Source: Ardenticatenaceae bacterium
GTDB lineage: Bacteria > Chloroflexota > Anaerolineae > Promineifilales > Promineifilaceae
Reading direction: 5' to 3'
Assembly: GCA_030065875.1 (NCBI GenBank)
Contig: JASJCR010000009.1
Coordinates: 113,131 to 177,130, forward strand
Length of the DNA stretch: 64,000 nt
In this document: positions 9,201-16,791 of the stretch, piece by piece
How positions within the stretch are numbered: position 1 is the first letter of the stretch
Layout: each line of letters begins with the position of its first letter
Position numbers and translations under genes: made by a program
The notes under the pieces: generated by a model
Told to the model about the DNA's origin: nothing
The model's database searches: none
The model's input: only the letters and a program-made list of their open reading frames with translations

Positions 9201-10168
9201 CCTGCTTCATAATCAATTTCAGGGATGCGCCGCTCGATTTCGGCCGTGCCGATTTCCGTCAGCGTGATAGAACGGCTTTTCTCATCGATATCGTAATGCC
9301 CGTTTGGCTCTTCATCTTCTTCGGCGGTATTGCGTTTTAAACCGCGCACAATTTGAGCAAAGCGCAAATATTCTTGAGAAGCTTTATCTGCTGGACCGGA
9401 AATGATGAGCGGGGTGCGGGCTTCATCGATTAAGACATTGTCAGCTTCGTCGATGACCGCAAAATTTTGCGGCCGCTGCACGAGCTGTTCTGGACTGCGC
9501 ACCATGTTGTCGCGCAGATAATCAAACCCGAACTCGCTGCTGGTGCCGTAGGTGATATCCGCCTGATACGCCTCCATGCGGGTACACGGCCGCCAGTGAA
9601 CCAGGCGATCATCCTCTAATTCCGCACCGGGGTTTACGTATTCAGGATCATAAAGCGCGGAAAATTGCTGGGGGCCGATACACCCTACTGTTAATCCCAA
9701 AAAGCTAAATATTTGACCCATCCACCCGCCGTCCCGTCGCACCAGGTATTCATTAACGGTGACCAAATGCACCCCTCGGCCGGAGAGGGCATTAAGGAAG
9801 AGGGGGAGGGTCGCCACCAGCGTTTTACCTTCACCCGTGCGCATTTCAATAATTTCAGCCTGGTTGAGCAGAATGCCCCCCATAATTTGGACGTCATAAT
9901 GGCGCAGGGTGGTGGTGCGGCGTGAAGCTTCGCGGACAAGTGCGTACGCTTCCGGCAAAATTTCGACCAGCGCCTGCTCGAGGGCATCGTCATCTTCGAT
10001 GGTTTCGACCCGCGCGCGCAGATCAGCTGTTTTTTGCCGCAGGGCTTCATCACTTAACTTTTCGAGTGATGGCTCATGGGCGTTGACCGCATTGACCAGC
10101 GGTTGGAGATTGTCGATAACTTTTTTGTTGGGATCGCCAACTATTTTTTGTATGAGAGATTTGAACAT
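6212..10168 (-). CDS. secA: Preprotein translocase ATPase SecA, extra-long form
   Basis: SecA motor of the Sec pathway (1318 aa; common lengths are 800-950). Visible in order: Walker A TGEGKT (111-116), the VIDEADNVLIDEARTPLI segment of motif II (238-255), GRGTDILLGG (574-582), HESRRIDNQLRGRAARQGD (802-820), a long scaffold and wing region, and the C-terminal SEC-C zinc motif CYCGSGKKYKNCH ending about residue 1288, then a Lys/Arg-rich tail. About 200 extra residues lie between GGNPEG (581-586) and LGGLHVVGSERHE (791-803), where E. coli SecA has roughly 55. The insertion is mostly charged helix and contains its own TILVDEADR stretch (699-707). All translocase motifs are intact. Monocistronic, with a large upstream gap. 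Confidence 0.97.
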   Translation of the reverse strand: MFKSLIQKIVGDPNKKVIDNLQPLVNAVNAHEPSLEKLSDEALRQKTADLRARVETIEDDDALEQALVEILPEAYALVREASRRTTTLRHYDVQIMGGILLNQAEIIEMRTGEGKTLVATLPLFLNALSGRGVHLVTVNEYLVRRDGGWMGQIFSFLGLTVGCIGPQQFSALYDPEYVNPGAELEDDRLVHWRPCTRMEAYQADITYGTSSEFGFDYLRDNMVRSPEQLVQRPQNFAVIDEADNVLIDEARTPLIISGPADKASQEYLRFAQIVRGLKRNTAEEDEEPNGHYDIDEKSRSITLTEIGTAEIERRIPEIDYEAGETLYNPQFFHLTYYLDNALKAQYMFKRDKDYTVMNGEVVIIDDFTGRLMAGRRYSDGLHEAIEAKEGVQIKRESVTVATITIQNYFRLYRKLAGMTGTAMTDAEEFQEIYEVEVTPLPTNVEYLATYGSGAQALDTRKTKVDGVEQITYVQPGTDETRFYKRIDYPDQVFASEEVKDRAIVREIYEVHQTGQPILVGTTSVEHSEKIHNMLRKENIRHNVLNAKIHQSEALIVGQAGRRGAVTISTNMAGRGTDILLGGNPEGLAAELVEKALFDRQQLIQLAIKYVTATAAEARQMAGSSSKLSPELVDKFEEIKAEFDQAAKVIEQIQVVGYVARHLQDNFDLDYNQSLQLVRLTQRGAKDTARTYLKENQFDTILVDEADRLLNLHNQYQVALQDSRRMAEFLAEQVFEEHYNARAALIRAVLAGETEEARTLTHDIPSLPEQLIDDILNLIRATEEERNEVWQLGGLHVVGSERHESRRIDNQLRGRAARQGDPGSSRFFLSLEDELLRRFGGERLRSFMNNNLPDDTPIESGVLDRLIASSQERIEGYNFDIRKNVLEYDDVMARQRETTYDERRSVLTGQLDLDDRISAAFDVIIDELVGNYLDDYVGFLQDEVNRAVVDFSNQETGEVYLRGILSRMRGLLPVHRLDQEELTGITADDMIAELMGLAHDNLEEGRNIYQLLQAMGRFIPLLPPTPNLGAILSARKTGQLQVRSSLHKQFEGQVRQVFDNFLASYIEEEEKESIWQSSQTEIEKAFDRFPVERVSKDAIRERQLVFQRQVARQLQDLLLNSLSALDSDALVEALSNYIDQERQRWKKRIGEEQYNNFQRTLVLTAIDREWRDYLTAADDLRREIGLESAGRQRDPKVEYKKRSYEMFADMRNNIQKNISSDYFRLIARHEEYLRQQQAKVSYQEQLSSAGYQVVGQSGGKRGEIRRDAPKIGRNDPCYCGSGKKYKNCHLKIDQQKSRGNGKGQTTAARSTKRKPKRKR

Positions 10169-10625
10169 ATTATTTAAGAGCTGCCTTAAATTGTGCGGCG
10201 GCTGCGCAACGAGACGACAGCTTAAGTGACCTATAAAAACGTTTCAAAATTAAATTGCCCGCAGATTAAGTGCATCACACTTGAATTTTTAAAATCAGGA
10301 TGACACGAATTTAATGGATTATCTCTTTAATGTGGGAAAATTCGCGAAATCTTGTTTTAAAGATTTGAAAAATGACCTACTTAAGGAGTGAATATATCCG
10401 GGCAATCCGCGGCTAAATTATTTTGTAAATTGCTTAATTTGAAATTAGCCAACAAACATAATAAACCACAAACATCAAAAGCGCACAAAAATTTGAGTCT
10501 CTTGAAATTTATGGTTTTTAGGGTCGGCTCAAGATTAGCTACTTTATCTTCGTTGATTTATTCGGAAGTGGCAACCATTCTAATCAAAAATTGTAGGTTT
10601 TGGCCGTGCGTGCAGCAAAACCGCG
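10169..10625. other. Intergenic region upstream of secA
   Basis: A 457-bp AT-rich gap between secA and prs, both on the minus strand. It must contain the secA promoter, but I cannot name a convincing -35/-10 pair. A degenerate repeat is visible at about 10288-10345 (AAAATCAGGATGACACGAAT); the same words recur at 42948-42980, including a following 'gacctact' shared by both. No gene seen. Confidence 0.5.
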
Positions 10626-11582
10626 TTACTCATTAAAGAGTTCTCCCACAGAACGCCCTTCATGAGAGCGCACAATGACCTCACCCAGCAAATCAGCTGT
10701 GGTCAAGACCTCGATATTTGGCAGCATTTTCTCCTCCGGGATAGGCAGCGTATCGGTGGTAATGATTTCTTTGATCGGCGCGTTGGCCATCCGCTTGGAA
10801 GCTGGCCCGGACAATACCGGATGAGTAAAGGCCACATAAACGTCATTTGCGCCGTTTTCTTTGACCGTCTGTACCGCTTCTGTGATCGAACCACCGGTAT
10901 CGACCAAATCATCCACGAGAATCACGTCCTTCCCGGATACATCCCCAATTAAACTGAGGTTTTCGCGTCGCAGATCGTTGCCCAGCCGCCTTTTTTCCAC
11001 AAAAGCCAGCGGTAGACCCAGCTCATCGGCAAATTTTCGGCCGCCTTTGGCAAACCCCAGATCTGGGGTCACGATCATGGCGTTGGATAAATCTTTTGTT
11101 CGCAGGTAATCGCAGATCATATGGCGGGCCGTGAGTGAGTCACCGGGAATTTTATAAAATCCCTGAATTTGCCCGGCATGTAAATCGATAGTGATCCAGC
11201 GGTCCGCACCGGCCGCTTCGATTAAGTCGGCTATCAGGCGAGCGGTGATGGGCACGCGAGGCTGTGTTTTTTGATCGGATTGGGAGTAGGCCAAATAAGG
11301 GCAAACAACTGTCACCCGGCCGGCGTTATCCCGCTTTAGACAGTCGATGGCGATTAACGTTTCCATGATATTGCGGTGCACCGGCCGAGCATGGCTTTGG
11401 ATAATATATACATCTTTTCCCCGAGCGCTGCCGTGCAGCTGGATCCAGATATTTTCGTTGGGGAAGTCGGTAATAATCCAATCGCTTAAGGGGACTTTGA
11501 TATAGTCAGCAATTTTTTGGGCCAATTCAGGACAACCTGACCCGGCATAGAGCTGAATACCCCCATAGGTAGTAGTAGACAT
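10626..11582 (-). CDS. prs: Ribose-phosphate pyrophosphokinase
   Basis: PRPP synthetase (318 aa), forming phosphoribosyl pyrophosphate from ribose 5-phosphate and ATP for nucleotide, His and Trp synthesis. Class I features are clear: CPYLAYSQSDQKTQPR (the flexible ATP-site loop), VTPDLGFAKGG, and the PRPP-binding loop DVILVDDLVDTGGSI (about 214-228). A strong Shine-Dalgarno (AGGAGAGAGG) lies before the ATG. It sits upstream of secA on the same strand but is separated by 457 bp, so co-transcription is doubtful. Length is normal for the family. Confidence 0.95.
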   Translation of the reverse strand: MSTTTYGGIQLYAGSGCPELAQKIADYIKVPLSDWIITDFPNENIWIQLHGSARGKDVYIIQSHARPVHRNIMETLIAIDCLKRDNAGRVTVVCPYLAYSQSDQKTQPRVPITARLIADLIEAAGADRWITIDLHAGQIQGFYKIPGDSLTARHMICDYLRTKDLSNAMIVTPDLGFAKGGRKFADELGLPLAFVEKRRLGNDLRRENLSLIGDVSGKDVILVDDLVDTGGSITEAVQTVKENGANDVYVAFTHPVLSGPASKRMANAPIKEIITTDTLPIPEEKMLPNIEVLTTADLLGEVIVRSHEGRSVGELFNE

Positions 11583-11676
11583 GATTTTAATCCTCTCTCC
11601 TGAAACCGGTTCTGAAACCTGTAAATTTTTGAATCAATAACGTATAAATATTTTGCAGATTGATTTAAACAGCGAC

Positions 11677-13389
11677 TTATTTTTTATTGTCAAGAATCCT
11701 GACGGGAACAGGCCGATCTTCGCCGGGAAGCCACTCCAACAGCTCCGGGATGGCTTGCTGAAAATCCGGCCGATCGGGAATCAAGCGCAGAAAAACTAGC
11801 TGGGCGTCATCGCGGGTGAGGCGATCCAATTCATTAAAGGAAGGAAGCCAGGACCCCGTATTGACGTACCACTGGCGAAACGGTAGTTTTTGATCAGGCA
11901 CCGATAATTCTTCAATTGCGGCCTGATGATCGTGACCAAAAATGTGAAATTGTACTCCACTATATTGGCCTCGATACTCCCGATTTAAAATATAGCGAAT
12001 GCGTTTTGAGACGCCTTGGAGATCGACGTAGTGATGCGCTGTTTCTGCCTGATTGGTCAGCAGCAGGCGCAATATACTGATCCCTCCCCAAACAACGAGC
12101 AGTCCCAGCCCTACTAAATAATCACCGATGAAAAACTCACGCAGACCCCAAATCAAAAAGACAAGGGCCAAAAACCTGGAGAGGAACTGTGACACAACGG
12201 AGGTCATCGCTCGGCGATTGCGGCCGGCCGCTTTATGCTGAGCCCAAACTTTTAACTCTTCCAGCAGATGGATTTGCCCCTCACCCAATTTTGACCCACG
12301 CTCTTTATATCTCTCTCTCGACGGGTTATCCACCATGCCGATTTGGCTGATACTTCTGACCCTCTGTTTTTGAGTTCCTGTTTCTGATCTTTTGTCGTTT
12401 GTCTTTTTACTGCCCCTTCGTAGCTTCCCTCGCTTGCGCAAAATTTGGCTGATCGCCTGACTGATTTCCCGCGGCTGTTTTAACACCATGCGCACCACAT
12501 CTCCTAACTCCTGGTTGATGACCCAGTTGATGTAGCGGCTTAACGGCCGTAAATTGTCGGCAAACGGGTGGAGCTGCTCCACCTGATTAAAGAAGTAGCG
12601 CACAAAAAAGGACCCGCCGGGAAGCTCGATGAGATGAGGCTTTTCCTCCAGGATCGGATTAACAAAATCTGTAAAGGCGTTGTCCGGATCGTACTGGTTG
12701 CCGTGCTCGACAAAAAATAGGGGTGGTTCATAGGCAAACCAGGTTGGAAATTCAACCCGTTCACGAAAATCCGGTGGTAGAAGTTCCGGATGACCGTTCA
12801 TGGGCAGTGGAGAATCCGGCAAAAAGCCGCGATTGGCTTTGCGGTACCACAAATGGTATTGGTGGGCGATTTGATCGAGCAGCGCTTCCCGAACCCTGGG
12901 CCAAAAAATTTCAATGTCGTGATTCCCTTTTAGAATCACCAATTCGTTCTCGGGATGGGCTAAAAACCACCCTAGCGCCTGAAAAACAAGGGGATGCCCC
13001 TCGACGATGCGACGCAGCTTCCAAATACTTTCCGCTTCACTGGTCCCCAGGCCAAATTTCTTGACGTTTCCCTTTATTTGCACGTGGGGATGGTGGCAGA
13101 TGCGGTCTTGTTCATCCGGCAGCGTGGTGACCTGCAGAAATTCCAGAAAGTCACCGTTTATATAGAGCTTCCAAGGTTTTTGATAGATGGGATCTGCGGC
13201 TAAATCTTTGGTTAAGTTGGCGTGATAGACCAAAAAACGAGCCAGGGCATCATCGTAGAAAAAATCTTCATTGCGAGAAAGTTTACCTGTTTGGGGATGA
13301 ATACCTTCACTCAGATGCAAATCACTGAGGAACAGATAGTTGTGGGTGGTCGATAATGTCCGCTGCGGGCGGGATGTATCCCTTCTCAT
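11677..13389 (-). CDS. Membrane-associated metallophosphoesterase
   Basis: A 570-residue calcineurin-type phosphoesterase. The metal-site motifs occur in order: LFLSDLHLSEG (about 19-29), YINGDFLEF, ILKGNHDIE, VEHGNQYDP and, at the C-terminus, IFGHDHQA with WYVNTGSW. A hydrophobic segment of about 45 residues after two-thirds of the protein (FLALVFLIWG ... GLLVVWGGISIL) probably forms two membrane helices inserted into the fold. Just before it is a low-complexity linker (KKTNDKRSETGTQKQR) whose DNA resembles the short AG/AC-rich repeats found elsewhere in the window. The substrate is unknown. The 38-residue microprotein gene starts 171 bp upstream on the same strand and probably shares its promoter. 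Confidence 0.8.
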   Translation of the reverse strand: MRRDTSRPQRTLSTTHNYLFLSDLHLSEGIHPQTGKLSRNEDFFYDDALARFLVYHANLTKDLAADPIYQKPWKLYINGDFLEFLQVTTLPDEQDRICHHPHVQIKGNVKKFGLGTSEAESIWKLRRIVEGHPLVFQALGWFLAHPENELVILKGNHDIEIFWPRVREALLDQIAHQYHLWYRKANRGFLPDSPLPMNGHPELLPPDFRERVEFPTWFAYEPPLFFVEHGNQYDPDNAFTDFVNPILEEKPHLIELPGGSFFVRYFFNQVEQLHPFADNLRPLSRYINWVINQELGDVVRMVLKQPREISQAISQILRKRGKLRRGSKKTNDKRSETGTQKQRVRSISQIGMVDNPSRERYKERGSKLGEGQIHLLEELKVWAQHKAAGRNRRAMTSVVSQFLSRFLALVFLIWGLREFFIGDYLVGLGLLVVWGGISILRLLLTNQAETAHHYVDLQGVSKRIRYILNREYRGQYSGVQFHIFGHDHQAAIEELSVPDQKLPFRQWYVNTGSWLPSFNELDRLTRDDAQLVFLRLIPDRPDFQQAIPELLEWLPGEDRPVPVRILDNKK

Positions 13390-13443
13390 GAAACGAAGCT
13401 GCCGGTAATTTGATGATTAATTGGTACGGACGGTGCGATCCCC

Positions 13444-13560
13444 TTATTTTTTGGTTAGCGTATTGACGAGGATAGGGGTGATCAGAGCGAGAGCGACCAT
13501 CAGCCAACCAACCCAGCCTGGTGGGTTTACACTTGCGCTTTCAGCTAAAATTTCAAACAT
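13444..13560 (-). CDS. Single-pass membrane microprotein (38 aa)
   Basis: A short frame with an excellent ribosome site: AAGGAAGGAGAG lies 6-7 nt before the ATG at 13558-13560, and the TAA is at 13444-13446. The product starts MFEILAESASVNPP, continues through a glycine/tryptophan pair (GWVGW) into a roughly 18-residue hydrophobic helix (LMVALALITPILVNTL), and ends in Thr-Lys-Lys. That is the layout of a small inner-membrane protein with an outside N-terminus and a basic cytoplasmic end. It lies 54 bp before the membrane metallophosphoesterase on the same strand, so a role with that protein is possible. I do not recognise a family. Confidence 0.6.
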   Translation of the reverse strand: MFEILAESASVNPPGWVGWLMVALALITPILVNTLTKK

Positions 13561-13710
13561 AGAAATCTCTCCTTCCTTTAGCATTCACTTTTAATATGAA
13601 CCCTGGTTGCGTTTTGTTGGGCAGCCAAATGAATGTGACCGCCAGAAAGATCGCAACTTGAGCTAATCTTATCAAAAATTCCGTTTAGATGTTAGGAAAT
13701 AGCCGGTGAA

Positions 13711-14448
13711 TTATTCGCCCGGAACTGGAGATCCGGGATGGCGAGCCACAACGAGGTTGTCAAAAGCGGCCATAAACTCCTCCGTTCCCTCAGCTTTGCT
13801 GGCGATCAGCCGTATATCCCCTTTGGGTAACCCTTGATTTTGAATATCCACAATAAATTGATTGTTGATGTAAAAACGAAAACGATCTCCGATGGCCTCA
13901 ACACGAATTTGGTTTAGCCCGCCGTTGCGCTCGATGCTGGGGCTAAAATCTTCAACGACTTCAAACCAGCTGCCGTTAAACTGCTTTCCAACGGTGTAGC
14001 GGCCGTCGTTGTGCAGGTAAAAGCTGTAAAAATCGCCCGATTCATCATCAATGCGAAATTCTACGCCGTACGATCCACCGATCGCCCCGCCCAACCAGCG
14101 GCCGTAAACGTCGATGACAAAGTTGTCAAAGGTCAAATGCGGCCGCGCCCACGCTTCATCATCAAATTGATTGTCGTGCAAAACCAGCGCGCCCCGTTCA
14201 AAATATGCCTGATTAGGCGGGCTTAGCTCCCAGGCGTTTAGATCAATGTCAAAATTTTCTTCCAGCTGCAAAAGGTCGCTGCGAATGACAGCCTGAACAG
14301 GTTCACTCTGGGGGGTCAAAACCAGCGATGGCACTTCAGGGACCGGCTCTTCCAACTGCTGCACGATAAAAGTATAGATGGCAAAGATAATGGCAATGAT
14401 GACAAGAATGTAGATGATGTTCAGCAGTAATCTACCGGGATTATTCAT
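13711..14448 (-). CDS. Anchored protein with LamG/DUF1080-like domain
   Basis: A 245-residue protein with a short cytoplasmic N-terminus, one membrane helix (about residues 8-30, LLLNIIYILVIIAIIFAIYT), a linker rich in Pro and Glu, and an extracytoplasmic beta-sandwich from about residue 60. Features of the sandwich (ENFDIDLNAWE near its start, FVIDVYGRWL, GVEFRIDD, FYSFYLHNDGRYTV, RFRFYINNQFI, AAFDNLVVARH at the end) match concanavalin/LamG-like folds such as DUF1080. Such domains usually bind or cleave glycans; no catalytic residues can be named. Divergent from the Usp-DUF389 gene across 76 bp. Confidence 0.7.
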   Translation of the reverse strand: MNNPGRLLLNIIYILVIIAIIFAIYTFIVQQLEEPVPEVPSLVLTPQSEPVQAVIRSDLLQLEENFDIDLNAWELSPPNQAYFERGALVLHDNQFDDEAWARPHLTFDNFVIDVYGRWLGGAIGGSYGVEFRIDDESGDFYSFYLHNDGRYTVGKQFNGSWFEVVEDFSPSIERNGGLNQIRVEAIGDRFRFYINNQFIVDIQNQGLPKGDIRLIASKAEGTEEFMAAFDNLVVARHPGSPVPGE

Positions 14449-14524
14449 GCCGCGCTTCTCCTAAGGCGATTTTGAGATGGATTTGCTATTGTACCATCGA
14501 AGCTGATAGGCATATACTTTTGGT

Positions 14525-16456
14525 ATGCGTGCTCAAACAGAAAAAGAGGCAAATCTTCCAGAAATCATCCCCGTTGACCAACTGTCAGCCGGCAGGATTT
14601 GGCGGGTTGTGGTGCTCATGACCCCCGGCCAAAAACTCGGGTTAGTCGGCGAATTTGGCCACGATCTGGCGGATTCGCATAAAGGGGAGTTGATATTGGG
14701 TTGTGTGGTTGATCGGGAAAAAACGGCCGAAATCGCTCTGGCCCGGCAAACGCTGGTTGATGCCTTCGCAGCCGCCACGGCCGATCAATTCGAAGTTACT
14801 CATCTGATCTTGATCGAAGTTGATCGCTCAAAAGTTGGCAGGGAGCTGCAGCGGGTAACCCAGCGACACGGCTTTGATTTTGTATTGACCCGCGCTGACA
14901 GCTTTTTGGCCAGCGGAATTTCCCGTTTGCCGTGTGACATCGGAATTTTGCGCGGCGATTGGGAGCAGCTTGATCGGGATCCGGCCGAACATCACATCAA
15001 TAAAATTTTGGTCCCTTCAGCAGGTGGACCAAACACCACCGCGGCTTTTGATTTACTTTCTCCCCTGTGTGAGGAGCGGGAGATTACCGCACTCTATATC
15101 GCCCCAACCTATTTGGGCAATCGGGAGCGGGCCCACGGCTACAATGTCTTGCGCCAGCTCCTCCAGTTAACCGACGTGCAGCGGTTTGTGCAGCGCAAAG
15201 TGATTTCGGCACCCAATGCGGCAATGGGAATTATCGACGAAGCGGGTGGAGATTATGACCTGGTTATTTTGGGCGCCAATGAAGATTCTCTCGATCGGGT
15301 TTTATTTGGCGATATCGTCGGCCGGGTCGTCCGCGAGAGCAAAAAACCGGTGCTAATTATGCGCCGGCACCGGGCGATCGGTTCCGGGTTTGTGGCTTCG
15401 ATTGATTGGCGGCTGCGGCAGCTAATGCCCCATCTTGATCGAGAAGCTCGCCATGAAACCTACAGCCGTATCCGGCAAAACTCGCGGGCCGAAGTGAGTT
15501 ACTACGTCCTGATTTCTTTATCGGCCGCCATTGCCGGGTTTGGCCTGCTGCAAAACAGCCCAGCCGTGGTCATTGGGGCGATGCTGGTGGCCCCTTTGAT
15601 GTCACCCATTGTCGGGGTCGGCATGTCGATGGTTTTGGGGGAAATTCGCTTTTTGCGGATGGCCATTCAGTCGGTTTTTCAAGGAGTGGGACTGGCCTTG
15701 CTGGTTGGCTGCCTAGTTGGGGTTTTTTGGATCGGTCAGGACCTCCTGCCATCTGAAGTTCTGGCCCGCACCGCCCCCAATTTACTCGATTTAGGGGTGG
15801 CTATTTTCTCCGGTTTTGCGGCTGCCTATGCGCTGTGTTATTCACAGGCGGCCGGGGCCCTGCCTGGGGTGGCGATTGCCGCAGCCCTGGTCCCTCCGCT
15901 GGCGACCGTCGGAATTTGTCTGGTTACCGGCAATTTTAGCCTGGCTTTGGGCGCCCTGCTGCTGTTTGGAACAAACTTTATTTCGATCGTAAACGCCTCC
16001 GCCCTCGTCTTTTTTGTGCTGGGATTCCGGCCGACGAGCTCTGAAAAGGCGGAGCAAATGCTCCAGCTGCGCACCTTTCGTCTGGCCATCGCTCTTTTTG
16101 CCTTAAACGCCGTCATCTTGGGGTTTGCCACTTTCAACCTGTTTCAGGATGCAGCGATTGACACGGCCGTTGAAAACGCCATCGAGCAAAGTGTAGCCGA
16201 AATGGCGCTCACCAGTGTTGACATCAAAATTGATGAGCCGCCTCGGGTCAATCCCAGTGTCGATAATAGCGCTATTCTGGAAATTGAGCTGACCGTCCGT
16301 TCTCCCCGCCGCCTTTTGGTCACTGAGGCCAATAATTTGCAGGACTCGATTCGTGAAAAATTGGCCCTGGCTGAAGTCCCCTTTGAAGAAGTTGCCCTTG
16401 ATTTGACGGTGATTCAGGTCGCGGAGCTGGCCCCGGAAGAAATTGTCGAAGAATAA
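14525..16456 (+). CDS. Universal-stress-protein and DUF389 membrane fusion
   Basis: A 643-residue protein. The first roughly 285 residues resemble two universal-stress-protein domains: the second contains NKILVPSAGGPNT at its start and DLVILGANEDSLDRVLFGDIVGRVVRESKKPVLIMRR at its end, which is typical UspA layout. From about residue 320 begins a DUF389 (TIGR00341-type) membrane domain with six or so hydrophobic helices, including SPAVVIGAMLVAPLMSPIVG and LPGVAIAAALVPPLATVGI. The last 110 residues form a soluble tail with alternating beta/alpha pattern. DUF389 function is unknown; the fusion suggests a membrane protein controlled by nucleotide binding or stress. The start follows TTTTGGT with no strong ribosome site. 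Confidence 0.85.
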   Translation: MRAQTEKEANLPEIIPVDQLSAGRIWRVVVLMTPGQKLGLVGEFGHDLADSHKGELILGCVVDREKTAEIALARQTLVDAFAAATADQFEVTHLILIEVDRSKVGRELQRVTQRHGFDFVLTRADSFLASGISRLPCDIGILRGDWEQLDRDPAEHHINKILVPSAGGPNTTAAFDLLSPLCEEREITALYIAPTYLGNRERAHGYNVLRQLLQLTDVQRFVQRKVISAPNAAMGIIDEAGGDYDLVILGANEDSLDRVLFGDIVGRVVRESKKPVLIMRRHRAIGSGFVASIDWRLRQLMPHLDREARHETYSRIRQNSRAEVSYYVLISLSAAIAGFGLLQNSPAVVIGAMLVAPLMSPIVGVGMSMVLGEIRFLRMAIQSVFQGVGLALLVGCLVGVFWIGQDLLPSEVLARTAPNLLDLGVAIFSGFAAAYALCYSQAAGALPGVAIAAALVPPLATVGICLVTGNFSLALGALLLFGTNFISIVNASALVFFVLGFRPTSSEKAEQMLQLRTFRLAIALFALNAVILGFATFNLFQDAAIDTAVENAIEQSVAEMALTSVDIKIDEPPRVNPSVDNSAILEIELTVRSPRRLLVTEANNLQDSIREKLALAEVPFEEVALDLTVIQVAELAPEEIVEE

Positions 16457-16457
16457 T

Positions 16458-16545
16458 CAATAACCAATGGTCAATTATCAATAATCAATGACCAACGAAT
16501 AACCAATAACTAATAAACCAATACACCAATTTACCAATATGCGCT
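16458..16545. repeat. Degenerate CCAAT-rich tract
   Basis: About 90 bp of loosely repeated words (ataaccaat, tcaataatcaat, accaataac, caccaattt) immediately after the DUF389 stop and before the tRNA promoter. Complementary words (attggttta, ttgataattgat) occur at 29317-29380 between two convergent genes. No open frame. Confidence 0.6.
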
Positions 16546-16561
16546 CACACCAATAATAATT

Positions 16562-16589
16562 TTGCCCGTCATTCTTTTTGGGCTATAAT
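16562..16589 (+). promoter_or_regulatory. Promoter of tRNA-Lys
   Basis: TTGCCC (16562-16567) and a perfect TATAAT (16584-16589) separated by 16 bp, with the tRNA 5' end 18 nt further on. The match and the position make this the clearest promoter in the window. Confidence 0.75.
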
Positions 16590-16607
16590 TCCCGGCCGTT
16601 CAGGTAC

Positions 16608-16683
16608 GCCTCCGTAGCTCAATTGGCAGAGCAACGGACTCTTAATCCGCAGGTTGTAGGTTCGAGTCCTACCGGGGGCACCA
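16608..16683 (+). tRNA. tRNA-Lys (anticodon CTT)
   Basis: A complete cloverleaf of 76 nt. Acceptor arms GCCTCCG and CGGGGGC pair over seven positions with one G-U; the D arm reads AGCTCAATTGGCAGAGC. The anticodon loop CTCTTAA sits on CGGA/TCCG and shows anticodon CTT (codon AAG). The T arm contains GGTTCGAGTCC. The 3' CCA is encoded (16681-16683). It has its own promoter and terminator, so it is a single-gene transcript. Confidence 0.97.
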
Positions 16684-16693
16684 CAAAAATTTC

Positions 16694-16724
16694 GCCATCG
16701 TTTTGCACGGTGGCTTTTTCTTTT
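16694..16724 (+). terminator. Rho-independent terminator of tRNA-Lys
   Basis: Stem GCCATCG (16694-16700) pairs with CGGTGGC (16708-16714), one G-U, 7-nt loop, followed by a T-rich run TTTTTCTTTT. Placed 10 nt after the tRNA CCA end. Confidence 0.85.
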
Positions 16725-16791
16725 CCATATCCCCATTCTCTGTCCATAACCGATTGATTAGGTGTGAGATGGACCTATCTGGACAAGCATC

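Noticed and set aside
10388..10636. 82-residue frame between secA and prs
   Set aside because: It runs into the prs 3' end on the opposite strand, has AT-rich, non-coding-like composition and no recognisable domain.
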